Assembly (NCBI RefSeq): GCF_017744555.1
Contig: NZ_JAGIBD010000018.1
Span: 1 to 64,000, forward strand
Direction: 5' to 3'
DNA: 64,000 nt
From: Cellulomonas sp.
GTDB taxonomy: Bacteria > Actinomycetota > Actinomycetes > Actinomycetales > Cellulomonadaceae
In this document: positions 24,867-33,996 of the stretch, one piece after another
Layout of the letters: each line of letters begins with the position of its first letter
Position numbering within the stretch: the first letter of the stretch is position 1
Position numbers and translations under genes: made by a program
The notes under the pieces: generated by a model
Told to the model about the DNA's origin: nothing
The model's input: only the letters and a program-made list of their open reading frames with translations
Database searches by the model: none

Positions 24867-26443
24867 GCGTCCTGCCCTCCGCTCGCGATGAGGTCGACCA
24901 CGTCGTCGGTCGTGACGTCGTCGCCGTTGGTGAGCTCGCCGATCTTGCGCCGGTCCCGCAGCACCGCGATGCGGTGCGACAGCCGGAGCACCTCCTCGAG
25001 CTCGGCCGAGATGAACACGACGGCCATGCCCTGCTCCGCGAGCTCGGCCACGAGCCGCTGGATCTCGGCCTTCGCGCCGACGTCGATGCCGCGCGTCGGC
25101 TCGTCGAGCAGCAGCAGCTTCGGCTGGGTCGCGAGCCAGCGGGCGAGCAGCACCTTCTGCTGGTTGCCGCCGGACAGGTTGCCCGCGATCGCGTCCGGGT
25201 TGGCCGGGCGGATGCCGAGCTGCTCGACGTACTGCGCCACGACCTCGTCGGCCTTGCGCTGCGGGATGCGGCGCAGCCAGCCGCGCTCGGCCTGGAGCCC
25301 GAGCACGATGTTCTCGCGCACCGTGAGGTCGCCGATGATGCCCTCGGTCTTGCGGCTCTCGGAGGAGTAGACGATGCGTCGAGCGAGCGCCGAGCGCGGG
25401 GTGCGCAGCTTCGTCGGCTGCCCGTCGACCCGGAGCTCGCCGACGTCCGAGCGGTCGGCGCCGTAGAGCAGGCGCGCGAGCTCGGTGCGCCCGGAGCCCA
25501 GCAGGCCCGCGAGCCCGACGACCTCACCGGGGTACACGTCGAGGTCGAACGGCTCGATCGACCCCTTGCGCCCGAGCCCGATCGCCTGCACGTACGGCTG
25601 CACGTCCCCGCGCTCGGCGACGACCCGCTTCGGGGCCTCCTCGAGCTGCTCCAGGACCTCCAGCGAGCGGCCGATCATCTTCTGGACGAGCTCGACGCGC
25701 GGCAGGTCCGCCGTGCGGTACTCACCCACGAGCGTGCCGTTGCGCAGCACCGTCATGCGGTCGCTGATCGCGTACACCTGCTCGAGGAAGTGCGACACGA
25801 ACAGGATCGCGACGCCGCGGCTGCGCAGGTCGCGGACCACCGCGAACAGCCGCTCCACCTCGTCGACGTCGAGGCTGGACGTCGGCTCGTCGAGGATGAC
25901 CACGCGCGCGTCGACGACCATCGCGCGGCAGATCGCGACGAGCTGCTGCACGGCCAGCGAGTGCGACGACAGGGTCGAGGCCGGGTCGATGTCGAGGTTG
26001 AGCGCCTTGAGGTGCTCCCGCGCGGCTCGCCGGGTGGCCCGGAAGTCGACGAGGCCCGCCCGGCGCACCTCGTGGCCGAGCATGACGTTCTCCGCGACCG
26101 ACAGGTTGTCGCACAGGTTGACCTCTTGGTACACGGTGCTGATGCCCGCGAGCTGGGCCTGCGCGGGGCCGGTGAACGTGCGCTCGGTGCCGTCGACGAC
26201 GATCGTGCCGGCGTCGATCGAGTACACGCCCGTGAGCGCCTTGATGAGGGTGGACTTGCCGGCGCCGTTCTCGCCCATGAGGGCGTGCACCTCGCCGGGG
26301 AACAGGCGCAGGTCGACGCCGTCGAGCGCCTTGACGCCCGGGAACGTCACGGTGATGCCGGTCATGGCGACGACCGGGGGGCGGTCGCTCGCGGCGGGCT
26401 GGGCGGGCTGGTCCGCGGGGATGGCGGAGGGGCTGGTGGTCAT
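24863..26443 (-). CDS. ytfR: YtfR-type sugar ABC transporter ATP-binding protein
   Basis: 526-residue protein with two fused ATPase domains. Domain 1: Walker A GENGAGKSTLIKAL near residue 59, then YQEVNLCDNLS Q-loop, Walker B VVILDEPTSSLD near 185. Domain 2: a degenerate Walker A (GLLGSGRTELARLLYG near 316), signature LSGGNQQKVLLARWLATQ near 432 and Walker B LLLLDEPTRGID. Such asymmetry is normal for RbsA/MglA/YtfR. Start is ATG 26443. It follows the binding-protein gene across a long hairpin, which probably lowers its expression relative to that gene. Confidence 0.94.
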   Translation of the reverse strand: MTTSPSAIPADQPAQPAASDRPPVVAMTGITVTFPGVKALDGVDLRLFPGEVHALMGENGAGKSTLIKALTGVYSIDAGTIVVDGTERTFTGPAQAQLAGISTVYQEVNLCDNLSVAENVMLGHEVRRAGLVDFRATRRAAREHLKALNLDIDPASTLSSHSLAVQQLVAICRAMVVDARVVILDEPTSSLDVDEVERLFAVVRDLRSRGVAILFVSHFLEQVYAISDRMTVLRNGTLVGEYRTADLPRVELVQKMIGRSLEVLEQLEEAPKRVVAERGDVQPYVQAIGLGRKGSIEPFDLDVYPGEVVGLAGLLGSGRTELARLLYGADRSDVGELRVDGQPTKLRTPRSALARRIVYSSESRKTEGIIGDLTVRENIVLGLQAERGWLRRIPQRKADEVVAQYVEQLGIRPANPDAIAGNLSGGNQQKVLLARWLATQPKLLLLDEPTRGIDVGAKAEIQRLVAELAEQGMAVVFISAELEEVLRLSHRIAVLRDRRKIGELTNGDDVTTDDVVDLIASGGQDA

Positions 26444-26472
26444 CGTCGACCTCTCGTCCGGACCGGAGGGAC

Positions 26473-26517
26473 ACCCCCGGGGTGCCGACCGCTCGCCACG
26501 GTCGGCACCCCGGGGGT
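26473..26517 (-). terminator. Strong intercistronic hairpin between ytfQ and ytfR
   Basis: Perfect 18-bp arms at 26473-26490 and 26500-26517 with a 9-base loop, placed 10 bases after the ytfQ stop and 30 before the ytfR start on the minus strand. Such hairpins after binding-protein genes act as partial terminators or protect the upstream mRNA, giving more binding protein than permease. Confidence 0.75.
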
Positions 26518-26526
26518 GGGCTGATG

Positions 26527-27537
26527 TCAGTACTGCCGGGTGGGCAGTGCTTCCTTCGCCGCGGCCTGGTCGAACGCGTCGTCGTGGGTGACGATACGCG
26601 GCTCGACCGTCCCGCCCGAGTGGAGCGTCTTGATGATGTCGGCGAGGTCGGGGCCCAGGAGCGGGTTGCACTCGACGATGTAGTTGATCTTGCCGTCGGC
26701 GAGCGCCTGCATGCCGTCCTTGACGCCGTCGATCGACACGATCTTGATGTCCGTGCCGGGCTTCTTGCCGGCCGCCTCGATGGCCTCGATCGCGCCGAGG
26801 GCCATGTCGTCGTTGTGGGCGTACACGAGGTCGATGTCGGGGTTCGCCTGCAGGAAGCCCTCCATGACCGTCTTGCCCTCGGCCCGCGTGAAGTTGCCGG
26901 TCTGCGAGGCGATGATCTTGACGTTCGGGTTGCCCTTCGTGGCGTCCTCGAAGCCCTGCTTGCGGTCGATCGCGGGCGCGGAGCCCGTGGTGCCCTGCAG
27001 CTCGACGACGTTGATCGGCTCGGTCGCGACGTTGTCGTTGACCCACTCGCCGATCCGCTTGCCCTCCTCGACGAAGTCCGAGCCGATGAACGTCACGTAG
27101 AGCGACTTGTCCTCGGAGTCGACCGCGCGGTCGGTGAGGATCACGGGGATGTTGGCCTGCTTGGCCTCCTCGAGCACCGCGTCCCAGCCGGACTCGACGA
27201 CCGGCGAGAACGCGATGTAGTCGACGCCCTGCGCGATGTACGAGCGGATCGCCTGGATCTGGTTCTCCTGCTTCTGCTGCGCGTCGGAGAACTTGAGGTC
27301 GAACCCGTTGTCCTTGGTCAGGGTGTCCTGGATCGACTTCGTGTTCGCGGCGCGCCAGCCGCTCTCCGCGCCGACCTGCGAGAAGCCGACGTTGATGAGG
27401 TCGCCGCTGTCACCGCCACCGGTGGCCGCGTCCGTGCTGCTGTCACCGCTGCCGCTGCTGCCGCACGCGGCGAGACCGAGGGCGAGCACCGCGACCGTCG
27501 CGGCCATCGCCCGGGTCCTGAATGTCCTGCTGACCAT
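26527..27537 (-). CDS. ytfQ: YtfQ-type sugar-binding lipoprotein
   Basis: 336-residue periplasmic-binding-protein-fold (class I) lipoprotein. The lipobox is VLALGLAACGSS near residue 26; a Ser/Gly/Thr linker follows and the mature fold starts LINVGFSQVGAESGWRAANT. The blocks YIAFSPVVESGWDAVLEEAK, VILTDRAVDSEDKSLYVTFI-like and VYAHNDDMALGAIEAIEAAG are typical of YtfQ/XylF-like furanose binders. ATG 27537 has an AAGGAGG site; a GTG further upstream is less likely. Operator 27664-27679 lies in its promoter region. E. coli YtfQ binds galactofuranose; arabinofuranose is suggested here by context. Confidence 0.93.
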   Translation of the reverse strand: MVSRTFRTRAMAATVAVLALGLAACGSSGSGDSSTDAATGGGDSGDLINVGFSQVGAESGWRAANTKSIQDTLTKDNGFDLKFSDAQQKQENQIQAIRSYIAQGVDYIAFSPVVESGWDAVLEEAKQANIPVILTDRAVDSEDKSLYVTFIGSDFVEEGKRIGEWVNDNVATEPINVVELQGTTGSAPAIDRKQGFEDATKGNPNVKIIASQTGNFTRAEGKTVMEGFLQANPDIDLVYAHNDDMALGAIEAIEAAGKKPGTDIKIVSIDGVKDGMQALADGKINYIVECNPLLGPDLADIIKTLHSGGTVEPRIVTHDDAFDQAAAKEALPTRQY

Positions 27538-27663
27538 GCTTCTCCTCCTTGAGAGCGCACCGTGCCGCCTTCGCCGTCCCACACCGGACGACAGGCGTCA
27601 AGCTTCCCGGGGGACCGGGACCTAGCTGCGGAGACCTGTGCGGGGTCTAGGTCGAACGGCCCG

Positions 27664-27679
27664 ATGTTAGCGTTCACAT
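27664..27679. promoter_or_regulatory. LacI-type operator upstream of the sugar ABC operon
   Basis: ATGTTAGCGTTCACAT differs by one base from the site at 32846-32861 upstream of araB. The pattern, two half sites around a central CG, is that of LacI-family operators. It lies 127-142 bases upstream of the ytfQ start. The LacI-family protein at 32937-33980 is the likely ligand. Confidence 0.75.
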
Positions 27680-27766
27680 CTTCCGCTTCGCACGGATTTG
27701 CGTGTTGCATTCCGGTCACGGTCACCGGCGCCCCCGCTCAGCCCGCCCAGGGCGCCCTCGCGGCAG

Positions 27767-28564
27767 TCAGAGCAGGGTGCCGACGACGACCGTCGCGTCG
27801 AGGTCGTCGTCCGTCACCACGCTCGCCGTGAGCCCGTGGGCGACGAACGCCGCCGCCGTCCCCGGCGCCTGCCGCTCGCTCGTCTCGACGACCACGTGGC
27901 CGCCGGGTCGCAACCAGCCCGAGGCCAGCGCGGCGATGCGACGGTGCAGGTCGAGCCCGTCGGCGCCACCGTCGAGCGCGACGAGCGCCTCGTGGTCGCG
28001 CGCCTCCGACGGCATGAACGCGACCTCGTCGGTCGGGACGTACGGCGCGTTGGCCGTGATGACGTCGACCCGGCCGCGCAGGTCGGCCGGCAGGGGCGCG
28101 TCGAGGTCGCCCTCGTGGACGTGCCCGCCGACCGGCTCCACGTTGCGGCGCGCGCAGGCCACCGCGGCCGGGTCGACGTCGGCGGCGTGCAGCTCGACCC
28201 CCGGCACGCGCGCGACGACGGCGACACCGACCGCCCCGGTGCCGCAGCACAGGTCGACGAGCACACGACCGGGGCTCAGGCGGCTCGCCGCCTCCCGGAC
28301 CACGAGCTCGGTGCGCCGGCGCGGGACGAACACCGTCGGCGCGACGCGGACCCGCAGGCCCGCGAACTGCGCCCAGCCGAGGATCTGCTCGAGCGGCTCG
28401 CCGGCCACCCGGCGGGCGACCAGGGCGTCCAGGCGGTCCGGGGCGTCGCCCGACGTCGCGGCCGCGACGAGCAGCGCGGCCTCGTCCTCCGCGAACACGC
28501 ACCCGGCGGCACGCAGCGCACGGACCACGGGCGCGGTCGGATCCTCGGCGGTCCCTGCGGTCAC
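27767..28564 (-). CDS. PrmC-like protein N5-glutamine methyltransferase
   Basis: 265-residue class I SAM-dependent methyltransferase resembling HemK/PrmC. An N-terminal helical domain with LDALVARRVAGEPLEQILGW is followed by FAGLRVRVAPTVFVPRRRTE (the PrmC substrate-positioning stretch with RRR), the SAM loop VLVDLCCGTGAVGVAVV near residue 112 and the catalytic ITANAPYVPTDEVAFMP, where the family has NPPY and here the sequence is NAPY. That N-A-P-Y change is typical of a separate actinobacterial subgroup annotated as putative protein N5-glutamine methyltransferases. The GTG at 28564 was chosen since upstream in-frame sequence lacks coding bias. Target unknown, possibly not a release factor. 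Confidence 0.82.
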   Translation of the reverse strand: MTAGTAEDPTAPVVRALRAAGCVFAEDEAALLVAAATSGDAPDRLDALVARRVAGEPLEQILGWAQFAGLRVRVAPTVFVPRRRTELVVREAASRLSPGRVLVDLCCGTGAVGVAVVARVPGVELHAADVDPAAVACARRNVEPVGGHVHEGDLDAPLPADLRGRVDVITANAPYVPTDEVAFMPSEARDHEALVALDGGADGLDLHRRIAALASGWLRPGGHVVVETSERQAPGTAAAFVAHGLTASVVTDDDLDATVVVGTLL

Positions 28565-28571
28565 GCGACCA

Positions 28572-28817
28572 GTGGACCACGTCGACCTCGGTCGCCGGGC
28601 GCACCGGCTGCGCTCGACGGGCGTCCGTGCGGGCGGGTGGCTGGCGCAGTCGGTCGTCGCCGCGCTCTGCGTCGAGGTCACCGTGGACCGCCACGCGTCC
28701 CCGATGGTGCAGAGGGTCGACGCCGACCGCGCGTCAGAGCTCTCCGGGGTGCCGGCCGACGCTTCCCGCGTGCGGCTGCCCACGCCGTGGCCTCCGCCCG
28801 CGCGTCCGACGTCGTGA
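28572..28817 (+). CDS. Possible small protein of unknown function
   Basis: An 81-codon plus-strand ORF from GTG 28572 to TGA 28815-28817 fills most of the 322 bases between the PrmC-like gene and araA. I counted only six of its codons ending in A or T (over 90% G/C at third positions, about 60% at second positions), the profile of a real gene in this genome. The product is Arg/Val/Ala-rich (LAQSVVAALCVEVTVDRHAS in the middle) and matches nothing I recognise. There is no convincing ribosome-binding site, and a chance ORF remains quite possible. Confidence 0.33.
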   Translation: MDHVDLGRRAHRLRSTGVRAGGWLAQSVVAALCVEVTVDRHASPMVQRVDADRASELSGVPADASRVRLPTPWPPPARPTS

Positions 28818-28820
28818 CGC

Positions 28821-28860
28821 ACGACAGGGCCCGACGGCCTGCGCCGTCGGGCCCTGTCGT
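28821..28860 (-). terminator. araBDA terminator hairpin
   Basis: Perfect 17-bp arms at 28821-28837 and 28844-28860 with loop CCTGCG, 26 bases beyond the araA stop on the minus strand. It also begins four bases after the putative plus-strand ORF ends. Very likely the end of the arabinose operon transcript. Confidence 0.8.
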
Positions 28861-28886
28861 CGGAGGGCGTCCCGGTGACGGCCGAG

Positions 28887-30395
28887 TCAGAGCCCCTGGG
28901 CCAGGCGCCAGTAGGCCTGGTTCCAGCGGACCTGCTCGCGGAACGCGCGGCGGGTGGTCGACTCGTCGATGACCAGCAGCTCGGTGCGGGCGATCTCGGC
29001 GAAGTCCTCGAACGCCTCGACGCCGACGGCCGTGGTGAGCACCGTGTGGTGCGCTCCCCCGGCGGTCAGCCACGCCTCGGCGGACGTGCGGAAGTCGGGG
29101 CGCGGCTGCCAGACGGCCCGGGCGACCGGGAGGTTCGGCAGGGCGGCGGTCGGCGGCACGATGTCGACGACGTTCGCGGTGAGCCGGAACCGGTCGCGCA
29201 TGTCGGCGAGCGAGACGACGACGCCCACACCCGGGTCCGTGTCGAACACGAGGCGGACGGGGTCCTCGCGGTCGCCGATGCCGAGCGGGTGGATCTCGAG
29301 CGCCGGCTTCGACGTGGTGAGCGTCGGGCAGATCTCGAGCATGTGCGCGCCGAGGATCCGCTCGTCGCCGGGCGTCAGGTCGTACGTGTAGTCCTCCATG
29401 AGGGACGCGCCGCCGGGCAGGCCCTCGCCCATGACCTTCGCGGCCCGCACGAGGACGGCCGTCTTCCAGTCGCCCTCGGCGCCGAAGCCGTAGCCCTCCG
29501 CCATGAGCCGCTGCACCGCGAGGCCGGGGAGCTGGCGCAGCCCGCCGAGGTCCTCGAAGTTGGTCGTGAACGCCTTGGCGCCGACCGACTCGAGGAACGT
29601 CCGCAGCGCGATCTCCTGCCGCGCTCCGTAGCGCAGCGACTCGTGGCGGTCGCCGCCCTTGCGCAGCGCCGGGACCACGTCGTACAGGTCCTCGTACTCG
29701 GCGACGAGCGCGTCGACGTCCGCATCGGACACGGCCTCGACGGCGGCGACCAGGTCGTTGACGCCCCACGTGTTCACGGAGACGCCGAACCGCAGCTCGG
29801 CCTCGGTCTTGTCGCCCTCGGTGACGGCGACGTTGCGCATGTTGTCGCCGAACCGGGCGAGCACGAGCTCGTGCGTCGCGGCCCAGCCGGCGCACGCGCG
29901 CACCCAGGTGCCGATGGACGCGGTCACCGCGGGGTTCGACACGTGCCCGACGACCGTCTTGCGGGACGTGCCGAGGCGCGTCGCGACGTAGCCGAACTCG
30001 CGGTCGCCGTGCGCGGCCTGGTTGAGGTTCATGAAGTCCATGTCGATGCTGTCCCAGGGCAGCTCGACGTCGGCCTGCGTGTGCAGGTGCAGCAGCGGGG
30101 TCCGCAGCGCGTCCAGGCCGGCGATCCACATCTTCGCGGGCGAGAACGTGTGCATCCACACGATGACACCGATCACGGAGTCGTCCGAGTTCGCGTCGAG
30201 CGCGGCGCGGCGGATCGCGGCGGAGTCCTTGAGGACCGGCTTCCAGACGACCTTCGCGGGGATGTCCGACGACTCGTCGAGCAGTCGGGCGACCTCCTGG
30301 GACTGCTCGGCGACCTGGCGCAGGGTGTCCTCGCCGTACAGCCCCTGGCTGCCGGTGAGGAACCAGATCTCGCGGTCGGCGTAGGGCTTGGTCAT
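28887..30395 (-). CDS. araA: AraA, L-arabinose isomerase
   Basis: 502-residue manganese-dependent isomerase converting L-arabinose to L-ribulose. Full-length and typical: [17 protein letters not shown] at the N-terminus, [20 protein letters not shown] near residue 84, then [18 protein letters not shown] near 120, and [20 protein letters not shown] with FMEDYTYDL-type (here [12 protein letters not shown]) near 330 containing catalytic Glu positions, ending [16 protein letters not shown] 30395 overlaps the araD stop by four bases (ATGA). Last gene of araB-araD-araA, followed by a strong terminator. Confidence 0.97.
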   Translation of the reverse strand: MTKPYADREIWFLTGSQGLYGEDTLRQVAEQSQEVARLLDESSDIPAKVVWKPVLKDSAAIRRAALDANSDDSVIGVIVWMHTFSPAKMWIAGLDALRTPLLHLHTQADVELPWDSIDMDFMNLNQAAHGDREFGYVATRLGTSRKTVVGHVSNPAVTASIGTWVRACAGWAATHELVLARFGDNMRNVAVTEGDKTEAELRFGVSVNTWGVNDLVAAVEAVSDADVDALVAEYEDLYDVVPALRKGGDRHESLRYGARQEIALRTFLESVGAKAFTTNFEDLGGLRQLPGLAVQRLMAEGYGFGAEGDWKTAVLVRAAKVMGEGLPGGASLMEDYTYDLTPGDERILGAHMLEICPTLTTSKPALEIHPLGIGDREDPVRLVFDTDPGVGVVVSLADMRDRFRLTANVVDIVPPTAALPNLPVARAVWQPRPDFRTSAEAWLTAGGAHHTVLTTAVGVEAFEDFAEIARTELLVIDESTTRRAFREQVRWNQAYWRLAQGL

Positions 30396-31102
30396 CGGGT
30401 GGGCTCCTGGTTCTGGCCGTAGACGTTCTGGTAGCGGGCGTACAACGAGTCGATGTGCGCCGGGTCGATGGGCAGCGGATCGCCGAGCTGGCGCGAGATG
30501 TGCACCGTGCGGGCGACCTCCTCGACCATGACGGCGGCCTTGACGGCGGCCTTCGCGTCGCGGCCGATGGTGAACGGCCCGTGGTTGCGCATGAGCACCG
30601 CCGGGCTGCGTGACTCGCGGAGGGTCTCGACGATGCCGCGGCCGATCGAGTCGTCGCCGATGAGGGCGAACGGGCCGATCGGGATGTCGCCGCCGAACTC
30701 GTCGGCCATCATCGTCAGCACGCACGGGACGGGCTCGGCGCGGGCGGCCCACGCCGTCGCGTACGTCGAGTGCGTGTGCACGACGCCACCGACCTCGGGC
30801 ATGTGGCGGTAGACGTACGCGTGCGCGGCGGTGTCCGACGAGGGCGAGCGGGTGCCGTCGACGAGCGTGCCGTCGAGGTCGCAGACGACCATCGACTCGG
30901 GCGTGAGCTCGTCGTACGTGACGCCGGACGGCTTGATGACGAACAGGTCGTCTCCCCCGTCGACGGGCACGCGCTGCGACACGTTGCCCGCGGTCCACAC
31001 GACCAGGCCCCAGCGGGGCAGCTCGGCGTGCAGGCGGGCGACGACCTCGCGGGTGGTCGCGACGGCGTCCCGCACCGCGCTCGGGTAGTCGTCCAGCGTC
31101 AT
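30392..31102 (-). CDS. araD: AraD, L-ribulose-5-phosphate 4-epimerase
   Basis: 236-residue class II aldolase-fold, zinc-dependent epimerase that turns L-ribulose 5-phosphate into D-xylulose 5-phosphate. Diagnostic segments are [13 protein letters not shown] near residue 34, [14 protein letters not shown], the zinc-binding [13 protein letters not shown] near 104, and [15 protein letters not shown] near 165. ATG at 31102, 46 bases after araB. It overlaps araA. Assignment to AraD rather than another aldolase relies both on motif and on flanking araB and araA. Confidence 0.96.
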   Translation of the reverse strand: MTLDDYPSAVRDAVATTREVVARLHAELPRWGLVVWTAGNVSQRVPVDGGDDLFVIKPSGVTYDELTPESMVVCDLDGTLVDGTRSPSSDTAAHAYVYRHMPEVGGVVHTHSTYATAWAARAEPVPCVLTMMADEFGGDIPIGPFALIGDDSIGRGIVETLRESRSPAVLMRNHGPFTIGRDAKAAVKAAVMVEEVARTVHISRQLGDPLPIDPAHIDSLYARYQNVYGQNQEPTR

Positions 31103-31148
31103 TCGGCTCTCGTCTCCTCGTTCGGTCCCGCTGCTCGGTGCGTCGGGC

Positions 31149-32744
31149 TCAGAGTGCGTCGGTCGCGGCCTGCTCGACCGCGAGCCCCGCGGTGTACCGC
31201 TCGAGCCAGGCGGTGTACCCGGCCACGTCGGCGGCGTCGGGCTCCTCGACGTCGAGCGTCGCGCCGCCGAACACCTGGGTGGCGAGGTGCTCGCCGAGGT
31301 CGGTGCCGTCGGCCCCGAGGTACGCGGCGAGCAGCGCGATGCCCCACGCACCCCCCTCGCCGGCGGTCCGCCCGACGGCCACGGGGGCGCCGACGGCCGC
31401 AGCGAGCAGCCGCTGCGCGACGCCCGCGGTGCGGAACAGCCCGCCGTGCGCGAACAGCGAGTCGACCTCGACGCCCTCGGCGGCGAGGATCCGCATGCCG
31501 AGGCTGAGCGTCCCGAACGCGCCGTACACCTGGGTCCGGATGAAGTTCGCGAGCGTGAGGCGGCTGTCGGGCGTCCGGACGAACAGCGGGCGACCCTCGG
31601 ACAGCCCGGTGATCGGCTCGCCCGACAGGTAGTTGTAGGCGAGCAGGCCGCCGCCGTCGGCGTCGCCCTCGAGCGCCTGGCCGAGCAGCGTCGCGAACAC
31701 GGTGTCGCTGTCGGCGTCGCTGCCGAGCGCCGTCGCGAACTGGCGGAACACGTCCGCCCACGCGCCGAGCTCGCTCGCGCCATTGTTGCAGTGCACCATC
31801 GCGACGAGGTCGCCCGCGGGGGTCGTGACGAGGTCGATCTCGGTGTGCACGCGCTGCAGCGGCTTCTCGAGCACGACCATCGCGAAGATGCTGGTCCCGA
31901 CGCTGATGTTGCCGGTGCGCGGCGAGACGGAGCCGGTCGCGACCATGCCCGTGCCGGCGTCGCCCTCGGGCGGGCACAGCGGTGCGCCGGCCTGGAGCGT
32001 GCCGGTCGGGTCGAGCAGCGCGGCCCCCTCGGCGGTGAGGCGTCCGGCCTCCTGGCCCGCGACGAGGACCTCGGGGAGCACGTCGTCGAGGCGCAGGTGC
32101 GGGTGACGGTCTGCGACCAGCGCGTCGAACGTCGAGACCATGCCACGGTCGTAGGTGCGGGTCGCGGGGTCGACGGGGAACACGCCCGACGCGTCGCCGA
32201 CGCCGAGCGCGAGGCGGCCCGTGAGCCGCCAGTGCACGTAGCCCGCGAGCGTCGTGATGGACCGGACCTGCGGCACGTGCGGCTCGTCGTCGAGCACGGC
32301 CTGGTAGAGGTGCGCGATCGACCAGCGCAGCGGGATGTTGTGCCCGAGCAGCTCGGTGAGCTCGGCGGCGGCGGGCCCGGTGGAGGTGTTGCGCCAGGTG
32401 CGGAACGGGACGAGCAGCTCGCCGTCCCCGTCGAACGCGAGGTAGCCGTGCATCATCGCGGACACGCCGAGCGCGCGGAGCGTGGTGAGCGGGACGCCGT
32501 AGCGGTCCTGGACGTCGGCGAGCAGCGATGCGACGCACTCCTGCAGGCCCGTCCACACCGCGTCGAGCGAGTAGGTCCACGTGCGGTCGACGAACTGGTT
32601 CTCCCAGTGGTGGCTGCCGCCCGCGACCGGGACGCCGTCGGGGCCGACGAGGCACGCCTTGATGCGCGTCGAGCCGAGCTCGATGCCCAGGGACGCGTCG
32701 CCCGCGGTGATCGCGGCGCGGATGCGGGCGAGGTCGTCGGCCAT
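31149..32744 (-). CDS. araB: AraB-like L-ribulokinase (FGGY family)
   Basis: 531-residue FGGY carbohydrate kinase. Both ATPase-fold halves are present: LGIELGSTRIKACLVGPDG near residue 18 (phosphate 1 loop), a central TGNISVGTSIF-type loop near 255 and SLFAHGGLFRTAGVAQRLLA near 431 (adenosine block). It is longer than xylulokinase and closer to the non-E. coli ribulokinase group found in actinobacteria. Position at the head of araB-araD-araA makes L-ribulose the probable substrate. ATG 32744; the LacI-type operator is 102-117 bases upstream. Confidence 0.9.
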   Translation of the reverse strand: MADDLARIRAAITAGDASLGIELGSTRIKACLVGPDGVPVAGGSHHWENQFVDRTWTYSLDAVWTGLQECVASLLADVQDRYGVPLTTLRALGVSAMMHGYLAFDGDGELLVPFRTWRNTSTGPAAAELTELLGHNIPLRWSIAHLYQAVLDDEPHVPQVRSITTLAGYVHWRLTGRLALGVGDASGVFPVDPATRTYDRGMVSTFDALVADRHPHLRLDDVLPEVLVAGQEAGRLTAEGAALLDPTGTLQAGAPLCPPEGDAGTGMVATGSVSPRTGNISVGTSIFAMVVLEKPLQRVHTEIDLVTTPAGDLVAMVHCNNGASELGAWADVFRQFATALGSDADSDTVFATLLGQALEGDADGGGLLAYNYLSGEPITGLSEGRPLFVRTPDSRLTLANFIRTQVYGAFGTLSLGMRILAAEGVEVDSLFAHGGLFRTAGVAQRLLAAAVGAPVAVGRTAGEGGAWGIALLAAYLGADGTDLGEHLATQVFGGATLDVEEPDAADVAGYTAWLERYTAGLAVEQAATDAL

Positions 32745-32845
32745 GTCACGGCTCCTTCGTCGCTGGCGTCCGGCCGGCGCGACGAGCGGGCGACGGGCTG
32801 GGCGGACGGTCATGGGCCGCCTGCAGACACCGGCGGCCGGGCCCA

Positions 32846-32861
32846 ATGTTAGCGCTCACAT
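32846..32861. promoter_or_regulatory. LacI-type operator upstream of araBDA
   Basis: ATGTTAGCGCTCACAT has a near-palindromic core around GCGC; the right half CGCTCACAT mirrors the left ATGTTAGCG with two mismatches. It differs by only one base from the site at 27664-27679. It lies between the LacI-family gene and araB, in the 192-base araB promoter region. Confidence 0.8.
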
Positions 32862-32936
32862 CCGTGGATTCGTAAACCACCGGACACGGTTTCGCCCCCC
32901 GTCCGGCCCGGCGCCGCACGCGAGGTCGGGCCACGG

Positions 32937-33980
32937 TCAGGTCCGTCCTCGGGTTGGGTCGGCGTCCCCACGGCCCGCCGGCCGCACCGAGCTCCGCCGG
33001 ACCACCAGCTCCGCCGGGATCTGCTGCCGGGCCACGTCCGCCCCGGCGAACGCAGCCTCGAGCGACCGGACCGCGAGCCGCCCCAGCGCCCCGAAGTCCT
33101 GCCGCACGGTGGTCAGCGGCGGTGTGTAGTGCGCCGCCCCGACCTCGTCGTCGAACCCCACCACCGCGACGTCGTCGGGCACGCGCACACCGCTCTCCCA
33201 GAACGCGTGCAGCAGGCCCAGCGCGAGCTGGTCGTTCGCGGCGAAGATCGCGGACGGCACACCCTCGCGGACCATCCGCCGCCCGAGCTCGTAGCCGTCG
33301 GCGGCGTCCCACCCGGCCTCGAGGTGCTCGGGCGCGTCCGGGCCGGACACCTCACGCCACCCGGCGAGCCGGTCCTGCGCGTCGAACCAGTCCTGCGGGC
33401 CCGCCACGTGCACGACCGACGAGTACCCCTGGTCGAGCAGGTGCTGCGTCGCGAGACGGGCGCCGTGCCGCTGGTCGACGCCCACGGCGTGCAGGTGCGG
33501 GACGGGCGGCACGTCGGACGCCGACGAGATCAGCACGACCGGCACGGGCGACGCGATCGCCGCGATGGCCCGCGCGACCTCGGTGGTGGGCGCGATGATC
33601 GCGATGCCGTCGACGCCCTGACCCAGGAAGTGCTCGACGGCGTCGTGCATGGTGTCGCCGTCGAACTGCCGGATCGTCGCGACCGACACGTACCAGCCGA
33701 CGACGCGCGCGGCCTCCTCGAGCCCCACGAGCGTGCTGGTCGGACCGTACAGCGCGGTCGCGGGCGTGACGACGCCGAGCGTGCCCGACCGGCGGGTCAC
33801 CAGCGCGCGGGCGGCGCTGTTGCGGCGGTAGCCCAGCCGGGCGATCGCGTCGTTGACCCGCTCGCGGGTCTCCGGGCGGACGCTCGGGTGGTCGTTGAGC
33901 ACGCGCGAGACCGTCTGGTGGGAGACGCCGGCGAGCTGGGCGACGTCGCTCATCGCGGGCGGGCGCACGGGGGTGTTCAT
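32937..33980 (-). CDS. LacI-family regulator, likely of the arabinose regulon
   Basis: 347-residue LacI-type repressor. The DNA-binding head MSDVAQLAGVSHQTVSRVLN lies near residue 11, with hinge helix RRNSAARALVTRRSGTLGVV near 50, and the sugar-binding core follows (for example AVGVDQRHGARLATQHLLDQ near 163 and FAANDQLALGLLHAF near 245). ATG 33980. It stands upstream of araB in the same direction, with the operator between them. Although the B. subtilis arabinose repressor is a GntR-LacI chimera, LacI-headed arabinose regulators are known in actinobacteria. Effector is inferred to be arabinose or a derivative. Confidence 0.9.
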   Translation of the reverse strand: MNTPVRPPAMSDVAQLAGVSHQTVSRVLNDHPSVRPETRERVNDAIARLGYRRNSAARALVTRRSGTLGVVTPATALYGPTSTLVGLEEAARVVGWYVSVATIRQFDGDTMHDAVEHFLGQGVDGIAIIAPTTEVARAIAAIASPVPVVLISSASDVPPVPHLHAVGVDQRHGARLATQHLLDQGYSSVVHVAGPQDWFDAQDRLAGWREVSGPDAPEHLEAGWDAADGYELGRRMVREGVPSAIFAANDQLALGLLHAFWESGVRVPDDVAVVGFDDEVGAAHYTPPLTTVRQDFGALGRLAVRSLEAAFAGADVARQQIPAELVVRRSSVRPAGRGDADPTRGRT

Positions 33981-33996
33981 CGTCGGGTCCTCGTCG

